Below are positions 40,441 to 49,520 of a stretch of DNA of 64,000 nt, piece by piece. The first letter of the stretch is position 1. Each line of letters begins with the position of its first letter. Source of the stretch: Tridacna crocea (Eukaryota; Mollusca; Bivalvia; Cardiida; Cardiidae); the NCBI GenBank assembly GCA_943736015.1, contig OX031063.1:3143001-3207000 (forward strand), in the 5' to 3' direction. Position numbers and translations under genes: made by a program. The notes below the pieces were generated by a model. It was not told where the DNA came from. It was given only the letters and a program-made list of their open reading frames with translations, and searched no databases.

Positions 40441-40669
40441 TTTACCCCTTTCCCACACAACAAAATTTTAGACTGGTCCAAATTGAAAGCACTTGCAGAC
40501 GACAAAATAAATGCGAGTCAAAAATTAAAATTTGTTTCCAGTAGGGTAGAAAACATTGTGGGAAAAGGAGAAAATGCTGGTTACCAGCATTTTCTCCTAT
40601 TACCACAATGTTTTCAAAAGACTTCTTTTCAGGGCCCTAAAAAATAGGGATTGTTTGGTAAAGGATTAA
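40441..40669 (-). mobile_element. hpA copy
   Basis: 229 bp, intact loop; TTTA left, shared TTAA right. Confidence 0.82.
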
Positions 40670-40896
40670 CTGTTTACCAAATGACAAAAAATTCTAGACT
40701 GGTCCAAACTGAAAGTGTTTGCAGATGACAAAATAAAAGTGACTGAAAATTTGAAAGTTGTTATGGGAAGAGTAGAAAACATCGTCAGAATAGGAGAAAA
40801 TGCTGGTTACCAGCATTTTCTCCTTTTCCCACAATGTTTTCAAAAGGCTTGTTTCTTAGGGTCATTAAAAGATGGGATTGTATGGTAAAGAGTTAG
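40666..40896 (-). mobile_element. hpA copy sharing TTAA
   Basis: Head-to-tail with the previous copy; TTAG right. Confidence 0.8.
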
Positions 40897-40944
40897 TAAG
40901 TGAAATGAAACTTTCAAGCTGGGAGAGATATCTCATAATCAGAC

Positions 40945-41043
40945 AGTGTAGTTCAAAGATTAGACTACATTCTGTGCAGTCTGATCTTGATCCATACTGT
41001 CCACAAAAGGTCCTTTTGTGGTGCTTAACAGCCTAAGGGTTAA
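40945..41043. mobile_element. family F MITE, right half
   Basis: GTGCAGTCTGATCTTGATCC .. AACAGCCTAAGGG-TTAA. Confidence 0.55.
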
Positions 41044-41127
41044 TAAATGGCACACACAAACAGATTCCTCTCGTATTGAAGTTTCTTGTATTAAATATTT
41101 TAGGGGTACGTCAGTTAGAAAACAACC

Positions 41128-41210
41128 TCCTAGCAAATGTGATATGGCTGAATGAAATAATGTTGAAAACGGCATAAATTTCCATTCAATCAATAAATAA
41201 ACCCAAATGA
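41128..41210 (+). mobile_element. SINE type 2 tail fragment
   Basis: GATATGGCTGAATGAAATAA TGTTGAAAACGGC then (AATC)n. Confidence 0.5.
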
Positions 41211-42040
41211 CCAATATATGTGAAAACCTTAATCTAAGACAGAGGAATAGCCGAGTTAGATTCTGCAGATCTATGTTGCCCAGTTCTTTCATCTAAGATA
41301 GTGTAATCAAATCATTGGCAGTTTCTGATCTCAAAAAGCCCCTGTCACACCAAACTAGATCTCAGAATGGGTTACTACCAGTGTAGATTGTGTACTTTTT
41401 GCCTAATAATGCCTGAAGCCCCTGTCTCACCAAACCTGTTCTAAATAGTCTTTTTCCAGTCAACAAAATCTTAAAACGGGCTTTGTTTGGGATACATCCT
41501 GTAATTTCAGTCGGTAAAATGCAGTCGGTAAAATGCAAAAGCACTGTTAAATGATGCCCCACTGCACCACATCTCTTATAAGATTGAAGTATGGCAGTTC
41601 TGTTCATAGCACATCCATCTCACCCTGTCCAATTATAGGATAAAATAGATGGCAAAAAATTTTGAGCAGGCTTCCAGTCATAACCTGTCCATAAGTTCGT
41701 AAACAGATTGTAAGAGGTTGCTAATATGTCCACTCTGTCTGAACACAGTTTCAGTCCGTTTGGCAAAAATCTTTTGGGAAAAAAAAAATCATCTGTTTTC
41801 TGTGGTTTACACCACATATCTGCTAGTCTAAGCTAGCATTGTTAGGGCAGCATCTCTTTTTTTGTTGCTTTTTTGCTTATAAATTGCACATCAAGATCAG
41901 ACTGCATAGAAAAAGCAGTCTGATCTTGAATCTGAACTGGTAGATACATTGCGATATATTAGATATCAGTCTGGTAAAAACAGCCATGAACTGACATTTT
42001 TTTCCTGTAGATTTGTAGATCTGTAGATTTCATTTGTTTT
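41211..42040. other. unassigned sequence with small repeats
   Basis: CAGTCGGTAAAATGC is present twice in tandem (about 41508-41537); AAGCCCCTGTC.CACCAAAC occurs at 41336 and 41412; an F-like palindrome lies at 41890-41940 (ATCAAGATCAGACTGCATAG / GCAGTCTGATCTTG). No gene recognised. Confidence 0.4.
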
Positions 42041-42044
42041 CCAT

Positions 42045-42155
42045 GAAACAGTGTGGATCCAAGATCAGACTGCACAGAACATGCCGTATGATTTTGATCT
42101 AAGCTAATTCCACAAAGGATCAACTAGTTGGGCCTATCAGCCTGAGAGTTAAATA
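42045..42155. mobile_element. family F MITE, right part
   Basis: AAGATCAGACTGCACAGAAC .. CAGCCTGAGAG-TTAA. Confidence 0.5.
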
Positions 42156-42187
42156 CGGATCTCGGCTGTTTCCAACAGACTATTCAT

Positions 42188-42415
42188 TTAACCCTTTCCC
42201 AAACAATCCCTCGTTTTTAGGACCCTGAGATAGAAGCCTTTTGAAAACATTGTGGGAAAAGGAGAAAATGCTGGTAACTAGTGTTTTCTCCCTTCCCACA
42301 ATGTTTTCAACTCTGCTGGAAACAAATTTCAATTCCTAAGTAATGTTTAATTTATTGTCTGCAAGTGCTTTCAATTTGGACCAGTCTACAATTTTGTTGT
42401 TTGGTATAGAGTTAA
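42188..42415 (+). mobile_element. hpA copy
   Basis: TTAA both ends; loop changed to GCTGGTAACTAGTG, right stem shortened. Confidence 0.82.
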
Positions 42416-43189
42416 AACCCGTCGGAGGGAAAGATAAATAACATACTGTCATGTTCTTACAAGAGTTTGATGTAATGAGTAGAAAATTATGTGACCTGAT
42501 GTATGCTTCTAATGTGAATTAAGCATGTTTGTTTAAATGATTTTCCTACATAAATTCACTAAAAAGTGTCCTAATGGAGGAAACATGGAAAATTGAAATC
42601 AACAAGATGACAAACACCTGTTCTGTTTGATTTCACTGTCATTGGCATGCCATGTTTCTCCCGCTCCCATCCACCTGCTATATTTCCAACACCTTTAACC
42701 ACCCCATGACCATATTATTTCACTAACATTGAAAAAGAAACACAGATGACTTAAAAAATACTTGTGTAAAATAATCAGATATTGTGAAACTGCTGTGTCA
42801 TTTTCGGTACTTTTTTTGGTACTTATTTTGGTGACCGTGTACTGTTTTCGGATATTTGCCTTGTTCAACACGGAGTCCAGCTGTTATAAATAAACCATGG
42901 TGACATCTTACACCATTGACTCAAAGGTAGTATATTCTGTGTTTGGTAAGACACAGTGATACCCCACTTAACCCTAGGGCTCCACTCTGCTCAGGGTTGA
43001 CCTTACTTAACTGTTGTGTGTACTGTAGTTGAGCATAGTTTTGGTAGAACTTTGTTTCTTTCTTGTAGCATTGCAGAGTAAGAGATCAGCAACATTGGCG
43101 TTCAACTTCCAAAAGCACAATTACCATAGTTTATCATCTCCAATTCATCATAGTCTGGCATACTTAGTACATGATTTATATGTAGTGTA
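42416..43189. other. no gene recognised; possible LTR-like end
   Basis: TTATAAATAAACCATGGTGA CATC near 42889 resembles the 3' part of a long terminal repeat, but no partner LTR or internal region was found. Confidence 0.25.
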
Positions 43190-43250
43190 ACTTTTACTTT
43201 TGTCGTCTTCAAATACTTTCAATTTTGAAAAGTCTGTGAACTTTTCAGCT
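43190..43250 (+). mobile_element. hpA long-arm fragment
   Basis: CTTTTGTCGTCTTCAAATAC TTTCAATTTTGAAAAGTC. Confidence 0.5.
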
Positions 43251-43457
43251 AGGGTTTCATGTTTAAGCAGAGGAATTGTTGAAAAAGGAAGGTGGAAGAA
43301 AACATCATGTTTTGAATGTTTCAGAATTGTCTTGGGTTAGGGAAAAGGAGTCAAAAAGTGTATGTAAGGATTTTGTTTTTAACTATTAGTTTTTAGCAAA
43401 CATGGCCATAGAGAAGGACTTCAAGACAGCAAACAGGAAGAATAATTGACTGTATTG

Positions 43458-43640
43458 TGTTTAAGGCCATTTTCAGCATTACTTCAGTTATATCACAGTG
43501 GACTGTGCACCTTTCCTTGAGTTTCTCTTTTATCAGTACTACACACAATATTTTTTCCAAGCTATTGGCTGCTTTCCCACAACTGTCTTCAACACAATGG
43601 TCAGCTGAGAGAGAGAGGAATGAAATCTGTCACAATGACT
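43458..43640 (-). mobile_element. SINE type 2, inverted, 5' truncated
   Basis: TTCAGCATTACTTCAGTTAT, ACAATATTTTTTCCAAGCTA, ACACAATGGTCAGC in the reverse order of 21569. Confidence 0.65.
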
Positions 43641-43704
43641 ACAACAAAAAGGTATGTTAGATTTGATATTTTTGAAGAGTATTACTTTATTTTTTGGTTG
43701 GTTT

Positions 43705-43963
43705 GTTGTATTGGGGTTTAAAGCCACTTTAACGGTTAAGGTCATATCATGGCGGTCGGTGACACACGTGTTTACTGGCTTTCTCACACCGGTACTTACA
43801 CTACTTTCTTTCCAAAGCCACCGACTACTTTTCTCACATGCTTCAGCAGAGCTGAGAGGTGAAAATACGCCAGAAAGAAAGTTCGCCTCAACCAGGTATC
43901 AAACTCACAACCACCAGGTCATGAGTCCGACACGCTCACCGCTGAGCCACCCGAGCGGGCCCT
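43705..43963 (-). mobile_element. tRNA-derived SINE type 3
   Basis: Read on the - strand the head is GGGCCCGCTCGGGTGGCTCA (A box) and GTGAGTTTGATACCTGG (B box). The 3' part is TCACCGACCGCCATGATATG, ending in CCCCAATACA. Confidence 0.75.
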
Positions 43964-44060
43964 AATTTTTTGGTAAACTTGGATAATGAAACTACAAAAA
44001 GGTAAATGTAGTGTCTTACGATGACTTCATGTTTTTTGTATATAAACATGTGGTTTTTGA

Positions 44061-44288
44061 AAATTTTACCAAAAAACAAAATCTTACAAAATCTTACGCT
44101 GGTCAAAATTCAAAGCATTTGCAGATGACAAAATTAATAGAATCATGGGATTTATGTTAAAAAAGGTAGAAAACATTGTGGAAAAAGTGAACATGCTGGT
44201 TACCAGCATTTTCTCATTTCCTACCATGTTTCCAAATGCCATCTCCTTCAGGGTTGTTAAAAACCAGCTATGTGTGGTAAAAGATTAA
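44061..44288 (-). mobile_element. hpA copy
   Basis: Long arm contains a small CAAAATCTTA duplication; right end GTAAAAGA-TTAA. Confidence 0.72.
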
Positions 44289-44436
44289 TTAAAGAAGAGA
44301 GACAGACTAGCATATCACGGGGTATAGCCCTTTGTTTGGAGAAGCTTGGGTGTTTCCATGAGCAAGATGTAGGATCAGAATTGGCCGAGTTGTGACATTT
44401 AGAGACATTGGTACCAAGTAAAAGCAGAGCTGTGAC

Positions 44437-44570
44437 TTAACTCTACTGCTCTAAAATGAAGGGATTTTCCTTTGAAAGGGCAGGAAAAAAATGTAAGAAA
44501 AGGAGAAAATGCTTCTTACCAGCCAAAGCTTCTAAAGGTTGTTAAACATGGGATTGTTTGAAAGAGTTAA
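44437..44570 (-). mobile_element. hpA miniature (134 bp)
   Basis: TTAA both ends; most of the long arm and the right stem deleted. Confidence 0.65.
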
Positions 44571-44814
44571 CCATTACAGTGCAGAGCGAGAGAGGCAAAA
44601 TATATTTTTACTTTAGAAATAAGTAATTCATTAAATTTTCAGACAGAATAGTGACCAAAGTCAAGTTTCTGTCTAGTTTATTATTCAAATTCGATGAGAT
44701 TTGCATATTTCTGAACGAAATATTGTATCATTTACGGTATTTCTTTTTTACCAGATGTTTACTTGTATTTGACTTGTTCTCAATTACTGCATGCACATCT
44801 CACAGAGAATTAAG
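44571..44814. other. AT-rich spacer
   Basis: Nothing recognised. Confidence 0.4.
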
Positions 44815-45195
44815 GGCAACTCGTCCAAAGACAACTTGCCCGACAGACGTCAACTCGCCCCAAACTAAACACAACTCGCTTAAATTAAAAGTAAAATCAG
44901 ATTTGCCCATAGATTGGGAAAACATCTCGCCCATAATTCAAATGACAACTCGCCCAAGGCAAGAAGTCATCAAAATTCTCACCCCAAACATGTCCAGGCA
45001 AATTGTCCTGCACTCCTTGCTGATACAGTTAAGCCGGGAAAAATTGAAAATAAAATCAGACTTGCCAGTAGATTGGGAAAACATCTCGCCCATTTTATCT
45101 CTCCCTATCGCTAATCCATTTAGGCTTTGGTAAGCTGGGCCCCTAGATTTTGGGCTGGGCCCCTGGATTTTTTAAGTTAGGGGCCCAGGTGGGAT
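44815..45195. repeat. tandem phrase repeats (CAACTCGCCC; GGGCCCCTGGAT)
   Basis: ACAACTCGCCCAA-like units recur about eight times (44815-44960). AAAATCAGA.TTGCC..AGAT TGGGAAAACATCTCGCCC occurs at 44893 and 45053, and GCTGGGCCCCTGGATTTT twice near 45137. The 160-codon frame across it is a by-product. Confidence 0.55.
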
Positions 45196-45442
45196 CTAGA
45201 GGGAAGAATTTAGTCTTTTTCCCTGGTGTAGAGGCAAAATGTGCTTGAGTTTTGAAAAAAACGATGTGATTCCGGAAATAATTTAAACTTGGGACAAGAA
45301 AAGTATGAACATTATACTTGAAGTTGTATGGGTTTGATAAACACTAGTGATGGGAGCCCTATGCTTAGTTGTTGGATGGGCATTATTATTTGTGCACATG
45401 TTTTCAAGGGATTGTAACTGCTTTTTAGAGTTGTAACCTCTA
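45196..45442. other. spacer, nothing recognised
   Basis: Ordinary AT-rich DNA. Confidence 0.4.
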
Positions 45443-45591
45443 TTAACTCTTCATCGAACACAAACTTTTTGACTGGACCAAATCTGCATTTGCAGACAAA
45501 AAATTTAATATTACTAAAATGATCATTTCTGTCTCTGGGAGGGTAGAAAACATTGTGGGAAAAGGAGAAAATGCTGGTTACCAGCATTTTA
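45443..45591 (-). mobile_element. hpA left half, cut in the hairpin
   Basis: TTAA, long arm (GATCATTTCTGTCTCTGGGA subfamily) and full left stem plus loop, then a junction with a Helitron-like element; the other half is not found beyond it. Confidence 0.7.
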
Positions 45592-45965
45592 AGCTCACCT
45601 GAGCATAAAGTGCTCAGAGTGAGCTATTGTGATCACTCACCCTCCGTCGGCATCCGTCGTCTGTCCGTTCGTCCATCCACATTTGCTTGTTTACACTCTA
45701 GCATCTACAAATATCAACCAATCAGCACCAAACTTGGTCAAAGTATATGACCATAAGATCTCGGATAAGTTTGATTATGGGTCTAATCTGACCAGAACAT
45801 CTGGAGTATTTGCCCTTGAATTAGAAAAATTTCTATATTTCACTTTTTTTACACTCTAGCATCTACAAATTTTAACCAATCAGCACCAAACTTTGTCAAA
45901 ATATATATGACCATAAGATCTTGGATTAGTTCTATTATGGGTCTAATCAGACTAGTATGACTAGA
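45592..45965 (+). mobile_element. Helitron-like element (AGCTCACCTGAGC type), 3' truncated
   Basis: AGCTCACCTGAGCATAAAGT GCTCAGAGTGAGCT start, CGTCTGTCCGTTCGTCCATC. Two tandem units of about 158 bp start TTACACTCTAGCATCTACAA (45691 and 45849). Confidence 0.7.
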
Positions 45966-46050
45966 ATGGAGTTCACACAGGTTGATCAGGGCTGAACCTT
46001 TTTGCTTTTTGTAAGTTTTCTGCATGTCAAAAGACCTAATGATTCAGTAG
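45966..46050. repeat. dispersed repeat G, fragment
   Basis: GTTTTCTGCATGTCAAAAGA CCTAATGATTCAG. Confidence 0.35.
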
Positions 46051-46051
46051 A

Positions 46052-46195
46052 TTGTTAAAGGTGGGTAATTAGAATTTTCACATCACACCAAATTAAAAAA
46101 TATATATATCATTGAAATTAATATGAAAAAACAATACAAATCATCAATAATCAAGAATCATAAAATTACAAAAAAAATTTTTTTTGGTGGTATTC
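46052..46195 (-). repeat. dispersed repeat, empty-site partner of the 29544 Helitron-like insertion
   Basis: The reverse complement reads TAATTTTATGATTCTT.. TTGTATTGTTTTTTC then ATATTAATTTCAATGA and so on to TACCCACCTTT. That equals 29493-29543 joined to 30301-30372. Confidence 0.75.
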
Positions 46196-46596
46196 CCTTA
46201 AAATGCTACGTAACCTCTTAAGCTATTTTTAGATTTCGCGCCAAAATCAATAAAGCATTGTGGGAATGTCAAATGACTGGCACGTGACTGACAACGCTTA
46301 AATTCCATTACATAACAAACATGTAATAATTATTTTCCATAATGTCTTCTTCGGATGGATGTTTGAAACTTTGTCTGTGTTTTCCTGTATTTAAATGAGA
46401 GAACTGATAATCTAAAAATAGAAAGTGTCTCCCGTTGGTGTCATACTGGTCCGTAATAAATCTCTAATTTCTCGTGTTATCGGATGGTTTTCGACTCTTG
46501 GGGTTTTATGAAGGCAAATTAAAAGGCTCTGGGAGTATAAGGATGATTTTTTTGCATTTTTGTAAAATTTTCGACCCAAAATCTGAAGGGCCACCT
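46196..46596. other. unassigned, motif-rich stretch
   Basis: TTTCGCGCCAAAA (E2F-like, about 46235), GCATTGTGGGAA and GGCACGTGACTGAC (E-box) lie within 70 bp. A 67-codon - strand frame follows. I cannot say whether this is a promoter or a repeat. Confidence 0.3.
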
Positions 46597-46825
46597 TTAA
46601 CCCATTACCACACAATCCCTACTTTTGACGCCCCTGAGAAAGAAGCCTTTTGAAAACACAATGGGAAAAGGAGAAAATGCTGGTAACCAGCATTTTCTCC
46701 TTTTCCCACAGTGTTTTCTACCCTTCCCAAAACAAATTTCAATTTTTCAGTCACCTTTATTTTGTCGTCTGCAAAAGCTTTCAATTTGGACCAGTCTAAA
46801 ATTTTGTCGTTTGGTAATGAGTTAA
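46597..46825 (+). mobile_element. hpA copy
   Basis: 229 bp, TTAA both ends, very close to consensus; one stem mismatch (CACAATGGG). Confidence 0.88.
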
Positions 46826-46894
46826 ACTGAACAGATTTCATGACTGTATAATTCTGTGATGACTTGCTTGGTAATCATGCATCATGGAAATGCA

Positions 46895-47124
46895 TTAACT
46901 TCTTACCAAACAACAAAATTTTAGACTGGTTCAAATTGTAAATATTTGCAGATGACGAAATAAATGTGACTCAAAAATTGAAACTTGACTTTAGAAGAGT
47001 GAAAAATATTGTGGGAAAAGGAGAAAATGCTGGTTACCAGCATTTTCTCCTTTTCCCATTATGTTTTCAAAAAAGATTCTTCTTTCGGGTCATTAAAAGT
47101 CAGGAGTCAGTGGTAAAGAGTCAA
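46895..47124 (-). mobile_element. hpA copy
   Basis: TTAA left, TCAA right; intact loop. Confidence 0.82.
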
Positions 47125-47172
47125 GCCCCGTTTTGATGTAGCCTGGCACATGTTTTATTATTTGTACACTTT

Positions 47173-47952
47173 ATTATACTGCCAACCTACGAAGTACAGA
47201 AGGGGTATCCTGGTTCACCATGTCTGTCTGTCTGTCCGTCCATAGATCTGTCCAGCTGTCAGTTCATCTGTATTTTCATTTCTGTACTCTTACTCAAAAA
47301 CAATTTGACAAGGTATCCTGAAACATATAAGTGTTGCTTATGACCCAAGGGGTGTGCCCTATTATTTTGGAACCTTGGCCTTTCTCTATGGCATATCGTA
47401 GAAGGCGACTAAAATTAGAAACGAACAGCTGCTTTCCTCCTAATTTGTAGGATTGCAGCAGGCTTGGTACTTCTTGTTCCAAATCCTATATTTTTTTCTT
47501 GATGTAAATAGGGTTTGGAATGGAAATCAATTGGCCTGTGGGACCCTGTGTGGTTTAATCAGAGGTATAAGAATAAACCGCTGTAGTCCCGCGATCTTCA
47601 CATCTGCCATTTCATCTGGCGGAACAAACGTGACAGCATGCATGTTGTAAAAGGCGACAAAAGGGGCATCATTTTGTGTTTGGTCCATTCCACATTTATC
47701 ATGTTTGTCTTATGTTGTTGCACATGTATGTTATTTTCACCTTGCATTATTGTTTACTAAGTAAGTGCACCCAATATGACCCAAGTTGTTGACGGGTCTT
47801 AAAACGCTATTCATTCATACTATTATTTTGGGCTCACATGGGTCTAAGGTCAAGGTCATACATGAACATTGTTTTGAAAACAACTTCCGTTCTCTGATTT
47901 TGCAGCTCCAGTGACAAAATGCTGGTAGGGTGGTGAATATTTGTTCACTTTA
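47173..47952 (+). mobile_element. Helitron-like element of the 'cgtccgtc' group, split by a SINE
   Basis: TACTGCCAACCTACGAAGTA start, GTCTGTCTGTCTGTCCGTCC, and GTAGGGTGGTGAATATTTGT at the end; 47371-47819 is foreign. Confidence 0.55.
47371..47819 (+). mobile_element. SINE-like insertion with 12-bp target duplication
   Basis: CTATTATTTTGG occurs exactly at 47359-47370 and 47820-47831. The insert runs AACCTTGGCCTTTCTCTATG .. GGTCTTAAAACGCTATTCAT, ending in an (ATTC)n tail. The head is not an obvious tRNA. Confidence 0.75.
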
Positions 47953-48559
47953 TGGCTATTCGAGTTGTTTCAGCATTTTGTGTGGATGCAGGATAGGAAC
48001 ATCTTTTTTGTATTGTTTCATGTTATAGCAGGTCTGAGGGTATACTTTGTTTGGTACAGAATGAACTGGGGAGAATATATTAGTTTGAATTTATCAAGTT
48101 AAAATTATGTATGTTAGGGATACTGTAATTGTTTAATTTTTTATGTGGGCACGAAGGTCTTGCCTTGTTTTCCTATAACCACTAGATGCATTTTTAATTG
48201 TTTTTATTTTGGAGTTGTATTTCTTGCTCTAAAAGATATATACATTTTTAAGGTATATTTGTATAAAGGATTTGCATAGATTTTCTATTCGCTCAGGTTG
48301 TATAAGAACATAGAGAAAATTTACAGTTTCAAAATGTTTCAGGACGAAGGAATTTTTCAGGTATACTATCAAGGCTCAAGGAATTCTAACAGACTGTTCA
48401 AAGGTACAGGTGCTTATTTTAAGGTTTTATATTATTGGTGCAAGGGATATTTTCTATTGTTTTAGGCAGAACAAGATTATATTCTCTTATTTTACAGGTT
48501 CAGGTAATGTATCACCTAGGTTCAGGGGACTTCTTCAGGTTGTTCCAGGGCATCAGATA
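47953..48559 (+). repeat. partial unit of the 2.7-kb tandem array
   Basis: 48290-48559 (GGCAGAACAAGATTATATTC, TTATTTTACAGGTTCAGG, TTCAGGGGACTTCTTCAGG) matches the end of the next unit at 51956-52200. Confidence 0.65.
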
Positions 48560-48773
48560 TTAACCCTTATCCTGCCGTAAAAAAATGGTTGACGATCAAA
48601 CAAATACATTTTGCTAAATGTATGGGCATTGGGCTGGACTAATGAAACCCAAACTACTAATAAAACAGCGGAGGATGTAGAGCAAGATCAGACTGCATGT
48701 ATGTGCAGGCTAATCTTGCTGTACATTCTCTGCAAAAGTCATCCATGGTTGTGTACGGCAGGATAAAGGTTAA
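48560..48773 (+). mobile_element. family F MITE, complete
   Basis: TTAA-CCCTTATCCTGCCGT at the left and ACGGCAGGATAAAGG-TTAA at the right, core GATCAGACTGCATG..GTGCAGGCTAATC. A second TTAA-target family, distinct from hpA. Confidence 0.8.
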
Positions 48774-49021
48774 CCCATTACCACACAATCCCTACTTTTG
48801 ATGCCCCTGAGAAAGAAGCATTTAGAAAACATTGTGGGAAAAGGAGAAAATGCTGGTAACCAGCATTTTCTCCTTTTCCCACAATGGTTTCCTTCACAAA
48901 ACAAATGGTTAACCTTCACAAAACAAATTTCAAATTTTCAGTCACTTTCATTTTGTCGTCTGCAAAATTAATGCTTTCGATTTAGACAATGTTAAAATAT
49001 TGTCGTTTGGTAATGAGTTAA
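48770..49021 (+). mobile_element. hpA copy, the last in the window
   Basis: Shares TTAA with family F; has a 22-bp tandem duplication of CCTTCACAAAACAAAT. No hpA sequence was seen to the right of this point. Confidence 0.85.
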
Positions 49022-49087
49022 AGTTGCGAAAGTATTAGAGCCATGCTCTGACAAAAAGAGGCTTAATGCACCTCCATGATGCATTGT

Positions 49088-49279
49088 CAGAGCTCCAGAT
49101 AAGAGGGAGTGATGGCATTCTAAATCCATTATTTCTCTTCCAAACCCTATGTTGTGGGTACTCATTAGAATCGTCTCAATGAGATGATTATAATGAGTAC
49201 CCCCAAAATAGGGTTTAGTGGAAAATAAATAATATCTTAATTTTGAAATCAAGATCACTCTCTCTGTCTAGAGCTCTGC
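49088..49279 (-). mobile_element. family D MITE with 6-bp target duplication
   Basis: CAGAGCTCCAGATAAGAGGG .. CTCTCTGTCTAGAGCTCTG, flanked by CATTGT on both sides. Confidence 0.82.
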
Positions 49280-49374
49280 ATTGTATAATGCAAGCGATGA
49301 TATAATATTGGATTAATTATATCCATTTCTTGAGACAAATAATCAATTTCTGTGGCAGAATGGTGCTTGGGCAT

Positions 49375-49500
49375 GCAAAACATTGACCTGAAGCAAAAAG
49401 TTTCGACCCTTGTCAGCCTGCATGAACTGTGCCGGCTGACACGAGTTGATGCTTTTTGCATATGCATTAAGCTCCCTTTTCACAGAGTATGGCTCATTTT
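49375..49500. repeat. dispersed repeat G
   Basis: GTCAGCCTGCATGAACTGTG CCGGCTGAC, then ATATGCATTAAGCTCCCTTT. Confidence 0.5.
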
Positions 49501-49520
49501 TTAAAAAAAAATGTTTCTCA

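Noticed and set aside
42880..42910. LTR retrotransposon end
   Set aside because: Only a short resemblance; no second LTR, primer-binding site or polymerase-like frame was seen.
6394..46841. Recurring peptide ENTVGKGENAGNQHFLLFPQ in dozens of frames on both strands
   Set aside because: It is the conceptual translation of the hpA palindrome and its arms; frames are short, broken between copies and appear in both orientations.
429..49021. Interpretation of the hpA array as a CRISPR-like or regularly spaced repeat-spacer array
   Set aside because: Copies are in both orientations, irregularly spaced, nested, and carry target duplications; the genome is eukaryotic.
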